Shown in pieces: positions 9,996-19,661 of a DNA stretch of 64,000 nucleotides. Position 1 is the stretch's first letter. Every line of letters starts with the position of its first letter. The notes under the pieces were generated by a model. It was not told the origin of the DNA and did no database searches. It saw only the letters and a list, made by a program, of their open reading frames with translations. The stretch spans positions 9,392,249 to 9,456,248 of the forward strand of contig NC_053126.1 in the NCBI RefSeq assembly GCF_010015445.1, read 5' to 3'. The position numbers were made by a program, and so were the translations under genes. The stretch comes from Perca fluviatilis (taxonomy: Eukaryota > Chordata > Actinopteri > Perciformes > Percidae).

Positions 9996-11259
9996 ATATT
10001 CTTTATTCTAAAAATGATACCTTTGTTTTACATATGTTTGTACTTTTGTTTTCTTGTTTCATGCTACTGTATACAACACTGAGCTACTCTTACAAACGTA
10101 ACGTTGTGCCCAATAAATATTTTCTGTTTTTTACAGTGCACTTTTCAACCACTTTCAGCAGATTACTTTCTCTCTAGAACATTGTAAATGTAGATATAAA
10201 CCTATGAAAGACAAAAGAGCTTCAGATTTAGAACAACAGTGTGTACATGGTATATCCAAAAATTTACTATTATGAAAAACGTGTGTTTTTTTTCATTTTG
10301 AGATGAGTTTATGGTATTTTGAATGCAGTGTTTCATTTTGAAGGAGATGTGAGGCATTTTGCATTTTGTGTGAGCAGTTTTAGGAATTGTGTGTACAGTT
10401 TTGAAAAAAGGAGACATAGTTTTGAAAACATGTGTAAGCAGTTGGAAAAAACTGTAAAACAGAAAATATTTATTGGGCAAAATATTACGTATGTAAGAGT
10501 AGCACAGTGTTGTATATAGTAGCATGAAACAAGAAAACAAAAGTACAAACATATGTAAACCAAAGGTATTATTTTTAGAATAAAGAATGTGTGTGTGTGT
10601 GTGTGTGTGCTTGTGTGTCGGGGTGGGGGTGTGTGTGTGTGTGGTGGGGGGTGGAATTGTATGCACTTTGTGCAAAACAAAGTCTGATTGATTTGTAATG
10701 CTGAAATAGTCATTAGATAGTTGCATGCAGTATGGACGCCACTGTAAAGCTACTCAATCAAGATGGGCTTCTCTCATTGGTCAATCCGTGGTTGATCACA
10801 TGATGAATAATTGTGGCCCTGATTTCATCAGAGATGGCTCTCCTTCCTCTTCTTCCCTCCTCCTCGTTGTCCCCTGTCTCTTCCTCCTACTCCCCTTGCT
10901 CTCTGTCTATTGTTGGCATCCATTGTTCAAAACCGGTAATCTGACCTTTGACCTATGTATAGGCCTATACTAAAGCAGTGATTGGTTAGTGTTCAGTTAT
11001 GACATAATGTGTTTGCAAATGTGAGGAGTGTGTATGCCCTGGTAAATAAGTGTAGCATTTTGATTGGTTGTGTTTAGAAATGGATAGCAAGTCACTTCCC
11101 GTTTGAAAAAAGTGTTTTATGCAATTGAAAAATGAGTGAAAAGCTGAGAAATAACTTATGGTTTTGGAGATTTGATGTGTAGTTTTGCACTTTGAGTGAG
11201 AGGTTTCAAAAATCGTTTTACATGAAAAGATTTTGTGTGTAAGCAGTTGGAAAAAACTG
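8939..11259 (-). mobile_element. Tc1/mariner-like element, outer copy, split by the inner copy
   Basis: The ends are CAGTTTTTTCCAACTGC and its reverse complement, flanked by TA (8937-8938 and 11260-11261). The two pieces (8939-9284 and 10455-11259) together form about 1.15 kb. The degenerate transposase start on the minus strand (near 10925-10760) reads MDANNRQRARGVGGRDRG, later RAISDEIRATIIHHVINHG in a shifted frame. I recall this basic start followed by a helix-turn-helix from fish Tc1/mariner-like transposases. Internally deleted and dead. Confidence 0.75.
9285..10454 (+). mobile_element. Tc1/mariner-like element, inner copy, nested in reverse
   Basis: Same family as the outer copy but in the opposite orientation, inserted at a TA (9283-9284 and 10455-10456). 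The ends are again CAGTTTTTTCCAACTGC and complement. The transposase start at about 9668 reads MDANNRQRARGVGGRDRG and then stops. A (CA)n run lies at about 9956-9990. With the outer copy it makes two long inverted-repeat pairs, so this region could fold back on itself. Confidence 0.8.
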
Positions 11260-11749
11260 TATAGGTGAGTATTTATTTGGTGATTTGAATGTGAAAGCAG
11301 GAGAATCCAGGTGATGGAGCGAGCAGTGGAGGTGAGTAGGTTGGAGGGAATGAACAGATCTGACGTTGTTTCTGACGGCCAGGCAGAGATGGAGTGAATA
11401 TCCTGGGAGAGTAACTGCAGACAGAGGAAACGGAGGTAGATTAATAGCAGGCAGAAAAAACTGAACTGAACCGAAGCTGATACACAGGCACAACATAGTG
11501 TTTAGGCTAACGATCCAGCAGGGAACGGATGTCAGGTCAGGGCTTATGAAGTGAAGAGGTGATGATCAGGACCAAGTGTGCTGCAGATAGCTGATGAGAT
11601 GCAGGTGAGGGTTGTTGAGGGCTCTCTTGCTTCATCGCCAGGCAACCAGACAGGGTGTGTTCAGGAAACTCGGGCAAAACATATTCCAGGACAGAATACA
11701 GGAAACTCAGGCAGAAAACAGACTCAGGAAGCGGGTTTCATCACAGTCT

Positions 11750-12060
11750 TACTTTGTAGAAATGTAAAGTATTTGTTGAAGTTTAATTTCAGCAACCAGA
11801 TTGTTGGGCTGTCTTTGGACCTTGTATCAATGAGTGATCTTTATTGTGTTTTTAATGTGTTTTCAAGTTTGTGTATAATGCAGGATTATTAATTCATAAT
11901 AAATATAAGATATATATATATATAAGAAAATAAAATTACAGAATATAAAACAACTTAATAACCTGAAAACAACAAAAATGCAGTATACAATGTTTAAATA
12001 TATACATTTTATGAAAAATATTTCAAACTTGTGCACTACCAGCATGAAAGAATGAGTACT
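11750..12060. other. Family I 3' flank
   Basis: AT-rich sequence downstream of VH5, homologous to 19330-19620, 23250-23560 and 43850-44140. No gene. Confidence 0.6.
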
Positions 12061-12102
12061 GTAGGATTTTGTACAGCTGCTCAACCAACTCCAGTCACTG
12101 TG

Positions 12103-12539
12103 GCTCTCGAGCACAATAATAAACAGCAGAATCTTCAGTCTTCAGACTGTTCATCTGCAGATACAGCTGCTCTCTGCTGTTGTCTCTGGAGACGGTAAAC
12201 CGGCCTTGGACTGACTGAGAGTAATAGATTCTGTCACTATCGGATTCGATAATTGCTACAAATTCCAGTCCTTTTCCAGGAGCCTGTCTGATCCAGGCCA
12301 TCCAGCTGCTACTGAATGACAATCCAGATGTTGTACAGGTCAATCTGTGGGATTCTCCAGGTCTTTTAATCGCTGGTTCAGATTCTGTCAGAGTCTGACC
12401 ATCAACACCTATCAAGGTATAAAAAAACAAAACATTAATTTAGTTCACAATTCAAAACTCAGTTTAATTAAGATCAGTGAAAATCTTCACCTGCCCAGCA
12501 GAGAGTTAAAAGCAGCAGTCCTGTCCTATAGTCCATCAT
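12103..12539 (-). CDS. IGHV: VH5, family I heavy-chain V segment, apparently functional
   Basis: Leader exon 12491-12539 ([16 protein letters not shown]) has a GT donor; V exon 12103-12408 has an AG acceptor. The exon is open, with [34 protein letters not shown] and [10 protein letters not shown]. Phenylalanine replaces the usual tryptophan after GLE. The RSS is CACAGTG (12096-12102), a 23-base spacer and ACAAAATCC (12064-12072). Octamer variant ATGCAAAA lies at 12611-12618. All parts appear usable. Confidence 0.92.
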
Positions 12540-12659
12540 GTTAAACTGTGTGTCCACTGTTCTCTGTCCTCCTCTCTGCACTCAGATAAGTAGAGGTGAA
12601 GATATCTGAGTTTTGCATCGACTCCTCCTCACAGGGAGGAAACATCTGGACTGGAGATA

Positions 12660-13194
12660 TTTAATAAAACTGAGTCAGAGTCAACCCTCCAAGTCAGCTG
12701 TTTTAGTGTTTGTCTGACAAGTTTTAATTTGTGTAAAATGTTTCAGTATTAACAACACAACCACATTTAAATGACATCTGACACATTAACATATATACAA
12801 GGTTTATTGAAATGTGTTAAATCTTAATTAATCTTGTTATCAAGGCTCTGTTTCTCATTAGTCATTTAGAGAACAATAAGCAGCACCTGGAGTATTTATA
12901 ATCACATACAATTTCATTCAGATCAACATCTACTATCATTTTTGGCAATTATGTTATTGTCATTTTACCATTTTATACTATTATAACATTATGGTTTATA
13001 CTTGACTTTGGCAATTTAGTATTACAGTAGATAATGTTTTGACAATTGAAGAAACTATGTCTAATAATTTAAGTGATGTAACATCATGAAGAGAATAAAC
13101 ATTTACTCACAAGTATAAAGTAAAATATATAGAAATATAATGTAAATATATCAAGTGCTTTGTAAGGGGCGGGGGCTCCGCTGTCATTAAAGTG
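12660..13194. other. VH5 upstream flank joined to a family II 3' flank without its VH
   Basis: From about 12800 the sequence matches the 3' flanks of VH2, VH12 and VH14, ending at 13190 where a family II RSS would be expected. An unrelated repeat follows instead, so a family II segment has been lost here. Confidence 0.5.
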
Positions 13195-13685
13195 ATGGTT
13201 CGGAGTAATTTCACCCTATGGTCCTTTGCACCATGACCTCGAGCCAAACACCCCCCCAGAAGCTTTTTTCAACTGGGTCGAACATTGGGAGAGTTAGCTA
13301 GAGTAGCGTTATCAGCTGAATAGCTTAGCACAGGGGCTAACAGACCCACGTTTGTATCTCTTAAGTGACCCCACTAATAATGCCCGAAATGATACCAAAC
13401 TTCTACACTAGTACAAATAGGTTATGCACTCATAAAACGATGGATTGGAAAGTTTGTAAGTACACCAGAAGTTTATGTAACTTACCTATTGGCTTCTCCT
13501 CTCTGCTGCTGCTGTTGCTACTGAGTGCTTAGGGCCGTCTACAAATTACAACACCGGAAAGAGATACAACAAAAATATTTATTAATTTAATGATTAAATA
13601 AGGTAATGTCTCCAAACTTACCTCAATTATACCTTGTCTCCTGCTAGTTATACTACAGCACTTACTTAAAAAAACTAACATCACA
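13195..13685. repeat. Interspersed repeat related to the 5498-6542 element
   Basis: Its right part (13530-13680) is homologous to 6240-6390, with shared GGGCCGTCTACAAA-like and CTCCTGCTAGTT blocks. The left part, beginning AAAGTGATGGTTCGGAG, resembles fish MITE ends. The right edge borders family III/IV upstream flank. No gene. Confidence 0.5.
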
Positions 13686-14088
13686 ATGATGTTTCCTAAA
13701 GACTATTCCTTTGCTGATGCAGTTATGAGTTAAATAATTATTAAATAATACTGAAGAGACACTGACCTTGAGGATTCATGTCTACTCTAGTTAGATTATA
13801 TTCTTTTTAAAGTTGTGAGCTGAATTTATTCCATCACTTGAAGATTATAGAGTATATACATATTATGATGTATAACTGATTGCAATTTCAAAGTATTTAA
13901 GTTGATGAAAACTGTAGCTGTTAAATTGAATTAAGAACCATTTGGGTTGTTTCTCTCCTTGCTGTAACAGTGAGCTGGTGTTGAAACCATTAGTGGTCTG
14001 AGGGCTCCTCCTCTGGTGGCTTCATGTTACAAGTGTTCAGGCTCTGAGGGGTTTTTGTTCAGGTCTACTGATGGTTTGTGTTACTGTC

Positions 14089-14528
14089 GCTCTCTGGCAC
14101 AGTAATACACAGCAGTGTCTTCAGGCTGCACATTCTGTCCATTTAGAGTCACTTTGTTACTGGAAGAATCGAAGCTGATACTGAACTTGTTCTTCAGTGA
14201 ATCTTTGTAGTATGTTGTGTATCCAACACCTCCTCTTACAATCCACTCCAGTCCTTTCCCTGCAGGCTGTCTGATCCAAGCTGTAGCATAGCTACCAACA
14301 GAATAAGAGACCTGACAGGTGATGGTCAGACGTTGACCTGGCTGCACAGTCACAGAGGCTGGCTGTGTCAACTGTTCACACTTCACACCTGTGGAGGAAA
14401 ACATGTTGAGTATTGAATCAGTGTAATAACAGTGAACAGTGTGCTGTGATCATACTGTCAATGTCTCTGCCTCAGTGAGACTCACAGGATCCAGCAGCCA
14501 GCAGCAGCAGCAGAGCTACAGAGAACAT
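14089..14528 (-). CDS. IGHV: VH6, family IV V segment with a mutated RSS heptamer
   Basis: Leader exon 14486-14528 (MFSVALLLLLAAGS) has a GTGAGT donor; V exon 14089-14388 has a good acceptor and no stop ([47 protein letters not shown]). The promoter has ATGCAAAG (14620-14627) and a TATA-like box near 14593-14600. The nonamer ACAAAAACC (14050-14058) is perfect and the spacer is 23 bases. The heptamer at 14082-14088 reads GACAGTA; the other family IV segments have CACAGTA. The first three bases CAC are critical for RAG cleavage, so this segment may be poorly or not rearranged despite an intact coding sequence. Confidence 0.88.
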
Positions 14529-14639
14529 GGTTGCTATTGAAGGTGATCTGATGGGAGCTTCTTCTGCTGCAACTGACAGCATGATATCAAGTCTTTATAG
14601 CAGACTGTGAGGAAGTTCACTTTGCATAGAGAAGGACAC

Positions 14640-15059
14640 TGACAGGCTATAAAAGAAGAATGGACTGTCCTGTCACAAGTTGTAAATGCTTGGAATTGTG
14701 TTATGAACATGTATTTTGACACTGCAACTAAATAATTTCCCTGAGTGGATCAATAAAGTATTCTGATTCTGAAAGACAATGTAATTATTATCACGGCAAA
14801 GTTAACCCAAATTGAAATTTATTTTAATTAATTCTTCACAAAACTTCTAATACAAGTCAGACATGTAAGACAGATTTACATTTACACTCAGATGAACAGA
14901 ATATTTAATGTCTGCTTCAACTACATCTGGGGGAGCTGCAATAAAACATGTCTGTATGAAACAGTGTTATTGAGACTGTTTATCTGAGTGTGGTGATGAT
15001 GTTGGACTGAAGCTTACTCTGTGAATGAGGTTTATCAGAAAAACATATATTGTTCTTAC
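14640..15059. other. VH6 upstream flank where a V exon is missing
   Basis: AT-rich spacer. From about 14950 it is homologous to 50860-50940. A V exon would be expected between the orphan leader (15060) and VH6, but neither framework motifs nor an RSS can be found. Confidence 0.55.
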
Positions 15060-15114
15060 CTGCCCAGTTAAATGACAGGATGAGAAAAACAACCAAATAA
15101 TCAGGTCTGATCAT
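15060..15114 (-). pseudogene. Orphan VH leader exon with perfect octamer
   Basis: The exon reads MIRPDYLVVFLILSFNWA, a hydrophobic signal peptide, and ends with GCAG followed by a GTAAG donor. Its end resembles family I leaders (LCWA then G). A perfect octamer ATGCAAAT lies at 15218-15225. No V exon follows before VH6. It is either the remnant of a lost VH family or an exon that could splice to a downstream V exon; the first is more likely. Confidence 0.7.
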
Positions 15115-15685
15115 TGTTAAAGCCAGTTGTCTCTGTCCAGTCTACAGTGTGTATGTCAGTGATTTAGTGTCTGTCCTTCACTCTGCAACACATATGTAGA
15201 GATGGAAGAGGTCAGAGATTTGCATTGACTCCTCCTCCTCAAACAGAAACTCAACACATCTCTGGAAAAATATGATTTATGTATCTTTCATAATATTGGT
15301 AATTTATGATTCTTTTAAAGGATGAAGATTAATTTCAAGTTATTCAATTCCACTTAAATGTACTTATTTATTCTGCTCAGCAGCATTTGGTGGGCCATCC
15401 ATATTCTGGATATATCATGCATAAATATCTAAATATATTCTCAACACCTGCTGTTCAAAATCAAAAGCATAAACATTATTAACCATCACAAAACAGGAAG
15501 TCACAAACCACGACATCAGCTGTTGCTTCCATTGTGTTCATGTATTTGTGTGTGTGATTAGAGACACTGTCATATTCTCCTTTGTGTAATCTGAAATATT
15601 ATCTTCTACTGCCACCTGGACGTATTTGTGAAAATAAATTGTGTGAGGTTTTTGTCAAGCCTCTCTGCTTCCTTTAACCAGTGTG

Positions 15686-16174
15686 TTTCTCTGGCACAGT
15701 AATACACAGCAGAGTCCTCTGGCTTTAAGTTGGACAGTCTCAGATACACCATGCTGTTGCTGTTATCTCTGGTGACCTCTACTCGTCCTTGCACACTGCT
15801 GGCATAATGTGTTCTACTAGCATCGCTGTAAATACGCCCTATCCATTCCACTGCTTCTCCTGCAGGTTGTCTGATCCAGCTCATGCTGCAGCAGCTAAAT
15901 GTGAAGCCAGATGCCCTGCAGCAGAGACTGAGAGTCTCCCCAGGCTGTTTCACTACTGAACTGGAAGGAATGGACTCCATACTCTGACCTGTACAACCTG
16001 ATGAGATGAAAGGGAGAGAGGAAACACAGAAGAAATTAATCATCTGGGAAGTGTTCTGATGTCACTGACTGACCATCAGTCCATGTTGTCTGAGAAAAGA
16101 TAAAACAGCAAGAAGCAGGAGAACTCACAGGGCAGAGAGAGAGCAACCAGCAGAAGAGTGAGTGTGTTCATCAT
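15686..16174 (-). CDS. IGHV: VH7, the single family V segment, apparently functional
   Basis: Leader exon 16129-16174 reads MMNTLTLLLVALSLP and has a GTGAGT donor. V exon 15686-15997 opens GCTGQSMESIPSSSVVKQPG and continues with LSLCCRASGFTFSCCSMSW, IRQPAGEAVEWIG and [10 protein letters not shown], without a stop. The RSS is CACACTG (15679-15685), a 23-base spacer and a perfect ACAAAAACC (15647-15655). The promoter holds a perfect octamer ATGCAAAT (16260-16267). Two CC pairs bracket CDR1 in addition to the usual cysteines, and there is one more cysteine at the V-exon start. The fifth heptamer base differs from consensus but CAC is kept. Confidence 0.9.
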
Positions 16175-16269
16175 CCTGAGGCTGGAGATGTGACATCTGA
16201 TGCTCCACACAAAGTACAAGAGCAGTCAGCAGGACAGAAGTACACTGCACACACTGAAGATTTGCATCA

Positions 16270-16801
16270 GGACATAATGGGGAGGGAATGGCTCCTAAAC
16301 CAGCACTCTGTTATAGTTTGTATCATTTATTATTTGTTAATTTTTTAATTATAGTTGCTTGTCATTCTTTGTTAGATACAATATCACATTCAGGACAAGA
16401 GCACTTTTTTTTGTATTGTTCTATCAGTTACACTTTATAATTGTGGTAGGTGAATTGTCGTGAATTCATGCATGACTTCATGCATAAAAAAAGTAGTACT
16501 TCAGTAATGTACAAGGAATAATAGTATCTCATGCATGACTAATGCAGGAACATTACATTCATTAATGCATCAATTAAGGAATGTGAATCATCAAGATTTC
16601 TGATTTATTAATGATGTTCTTGTCTTCTTCAAAGAGCTGACCAGTCACAGCAGTGTACATATATTCAGAAAACCTGTAGTGTTATAATCATGGTTAAATA
16701 AAAATGCATCATCCATTACTTCATCATGTTTGTGGCCCTTCAAATAAAGTGCTGACCTGGTCCATCTTTAACATTGACAAATAAGATATGATCAATGGTG
16801 G
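16270..16801. other. VH7 upstream flank
   Basis: AT-rich spacer up to the Gypsy element's GTGG target site (16798-16801). No gene seen. Confidence 0.5.
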
Positions 16802-17612
16802 TGTGGCGGCACGAGAGCTGACAAAACCAAACACAGACAACGCCACTCTGGGAATTTCGCCCAGAGAATTTAATTTGAATCACTACTCGTAATGCTATCA
16901 GTATAATTTTTAAGGACACACAGGTCAGCTTACAAAAAGGTGCCAAAGACGAGGTTCAACTTTCAAAACAATACATTTTTATTTCAAAAATCTATACATT
17001 TAAAAACAATCAATCTAAAACACATTCACACTAAAAAGGGGAAAAATAATTAGGGCTGAGGCTTACCAGTGGAGGGGGAGAAGGGAACGAGGATGGTAAA
17101 GGGGATCCCAGGGGAAGTCACCCGTGAACACAAAAAAAAAACACAACAGTGAAGACAGCAAATGAAAATGGGGAAACACAGCACACCGAAAAGGAAATAC
17201 CACCACCAGGACACCAACACCCCCACCTTCGGCTCTCAGTAACTAAAAATGGGGAGAGAAATGGGAAAACACACACACAAAATTAAAGGGGTTCACTCCA
17301 CAAAAGGAATATCAAAAATCAATATCAACAGATTATAAAGAAAGCCCAGAGGGAGGAAGCTCCGAGCATGCAAACGTAGCAGCTATCAGTGTTACTCGCT
17401 CCTCATTCACAGCGTTCAACCAGTAAGGTGAAGGATAGCCCGCCAACCGAAGATCTGTAGCACAGCAGAGCAACTACACGGAGTGAGCGACTTCCGTCAC
17501 CAACGGGCAAGAGAGGGCGGAAGGGGAAACTAGTAGTTTTTATACGGGGCCCTGAGGCAGTGATTGGTCAACAGAGCACCAGGTAATTAGGAGTTCAACT
17601 CATACTGCTACA
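16802..17612 (-). repeat. 3' LTR of the Gypsy element
   Basis: About 811 bases. The segment 17341-17612 is repeated nearly identically at 18893-19164. Its inner border adjoins the polypurine tract, which fixes the orientation. Confidence 0.75.
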
Positions 17613-17671
17613 ATCTACCCCACCTTTTTGCATCATCGCCCCGACGATGGACGAGTAAAACCAAAAATACT

Positions 17672-18782
17672 CTAGCCTAGCTCCAAGGTCGGAAAAGTGC
17701 TACTACTGCATTGGACACTGGACCAAGAGTATTGGTGCCATTGGTAGATAACTGGATCAGCCTGTTGAAAGGCACAGATATCAGAAGTGGTGTGATGAGG
17801 CAGGGCCATAATGGCAGTTTGGGTTGCTTCAACCCGTGTTCCCTGAAGGGCCTGCTGTAGAGGTTTGCGGAGTGATGTACCGGGGAGCATAGCTTCCATA
17901 TTGGCTTGGCCAGGGGGGTACTGACGAGATAGAGCATCCGCATTCCTGTTACTCCAGCCGGAGTGGTATTTGACCTCAAAGTCAAATGATGCAAGCTGGG
18001 CGGCCCAACGTTGCTCTGTTGCACCAAGCTTAGTGGATGACAAGTGGCTGAGTGGATTGTTAACAGTAAAAACCACACACTTATGGCCCAGCAGGTACTC
18101 CCGAAACTTTTCTGTCATGGCCCACAAACTCCAATCTCATGGAGCTGTAGTTCACCATGTTGTGCTCAGTGGGCCTCAAGCCCCGGCTGGCATAGGCTAT
18201 GGGCCTAACTTTACCATCTCGTTCTTGTGATAACACTGCCCCAAGGCCACCATGACTTGCATCCACCTCCAAAATGAAGGGAAGAGAAAAGTCGGCATAA
18301 GCAAGCACCGGGGCATTTGTGAGCTTGGTTTTCAGTGCTTCAAAGCTGCGATGGCACTCCTCCGTCCAGTTGTCAACAAATGCTTGCTCTGCCCTTGTCT
18401 TGGACTTGGTTGGCGCCAGATGCGCCACCAACTTGTGTAGAGGGGCCGCCAACTTAGCGAAACCCTCCACAAAGCGGCGGTAATAGCTGGCGAACCAAAG
18501 AAACGACCGCAGCTCTGAAACTGTCGTGGGGGACTGCCAGTTAGCTACCACCTCCACCTTGCTGGGGTCTGTGGCCACCCATTCACTGGATATCACATGC
18601 CCCAGGTACCGCACTTCCTCCTGGAAAAAGGTACATTTGGTGAGCTTTGCCTTGAGATTCTCCTGTTCCAGCCGACTGAGCACCACTTCCAATCTCTCCA
18701 AATGTTGCTGGATTGTGGAGGAGAAAACTACAATATCATCAAGATAGAGCAGCAAAGACTGATTTTGTTGGTCACCAACCAC
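17672..18782 (-). pseudogene. Gypsy pol fragment: reverse transcriptase palm and RNase H
   Basis: Minus-strand reading from 18782 contains the YLDD catalytic motif followed by KCTFFQEEVRYLGHVIS, the Gypsy thumb/connection region (LRSFLWFASYYRRFV) and an RNase H start (LEVDASHGGLGAVLSQ). A frameshift near 18125 moves the rest to another frame, where the RNase H end (EVKYHSGWSNRNADALSR) is read. The first half of reverse transcriptase and all of integrase are absent. Non-functional. Confidence 0.85.
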
Positions 18783-18892
18783 AGGAGTTCAAAACTCAGC
18801 CTCGGCAAAACAGTAGCCAGTAGTGGAAGTGCTAAGCAGCTACAAGGATCTCCGGCGGCTTCAGCCCGGTTCCGTTCAAGCAGAGTTTTAGT

Positions 18893-19164
18893 AAGCCCAG
18901 AGGGAGGAAGCTCCGAGCATGCAAACGTAGCAGCTATCAGTGTTACTCGCTCCTCATTCACAGCGTTCAACCAGTAAGGTGAAGGATAGCCCGCCAACCG
19001 AAGATCTGTAGCACAGCAGAGCAACTACACGGAGTGAGCGACTTCCGTCACCAACGGGCAAGAGAGGGCGGAAGGGGGAAACTAGTAGTTTTTATACGGG
19101 GCCCTGAGGCAGTGATTGGTCAACAGAGCACCAGGTAATTAGGAGTTCAACTCATACTGCTACA
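18893..19164 (-). repeat. Truncated 5' LTR of the Gypsy element
   Basis: It matches 17341-17612 with only small differences and ends ACTGCTACA next to the GTGG duplication. The inner part of the LTR and the primer-binding region are missing, so the deletion runs from the LTR into pol. Confidence 0.75.
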
Positions 19165-19661
19165 GTGGCATGAAATTAAATGTATTAAGAATTTAAGGAC
19201 TGGGTTGGCAAAATAATACTGAGGTCACTACATTGGCACAAACTACAGTATACTGCAGATACATTTTTATGGTTACTGTTTTCACAACAACATAATGCAC
19301 TTAAACAGTAATTATGTATTGTGTCTTAATTTATAGAAATGTAAAGTATTTGTTCAGTTTAATTCAGCAACCTGATTGTTGGGCTGTCTTTGGACCTTTT
19401 ATCAAAAGGAGATCTGTTTTGTGTTTTTAATGTGTTTTCCAAAATGTGTATAGTGCAGGTAGGATTGTTAATGTATTATATAACATACTGTATTTGAAAA
19501 TTAGATTACAGAATATAAAACAACTTAACAAAAAATTTAATATAAACTATATAAAATATATGAACGTTATAAAAAATATTTCAAACTTGTGCACTACCAG
19601 CCTGAAAGAATGAGTACTGTAGGATTTTTGTACAGCTGCTCAACCAACTCCAGTCACTGTG

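Larger units (their letters stand above)
8881..11746. mobile_element. MITE-like element split by a Tc1/mariner-like element
   Basis: Homologous flanks at 23230-23265 and 43830-43855 lack this insertion. The target TCT is duplicated at 8878-8880 and 11747-11749. The ends, TTGTCACGAC and (minus strand) CTGTGATGAAACC, look like short imperfect inverted repeats. The element itself comprises 8881-8938 and 11260-11746; the rest is a second element inserted at a TA. It has no coding capacity and I do not assign a superfamily. Confidence 0.65.
16802..19164 (-). mobile_element. Internally deleted Gypsy-type LTR retrotransposon
   Basis: The element starts and ends TG...CA and is flanked by a 4-base duplication GTGG (16798-16801 and 19165-19168). 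The left repeat (16802-17612) is the element's 3' LTR and is preceded on the minus strand by a purine-rich tract (17613-17629). The right repeat (18893-19164) matches only 17341-17612, so the 5' LTR is truncated. Between them lie parts of reverse transcriptase and RNase H only. Gag, protease, the start of reverse transcriptase and integrase are missing. It sits between VH7 and VH8. Confidence 0.85.

Noticed and set aside
9956..9996. Possible Z-DNA or regulatory CA repeat
   Set aside because: It is a simple dinucleotide run inside a transposon copy; no reason to assign a function.
10202..10726. Open frames of 120-170 codons
   Set aside because: They are antisense readings of the Tc1/mariner-like copies, including the translated CA/GT run.
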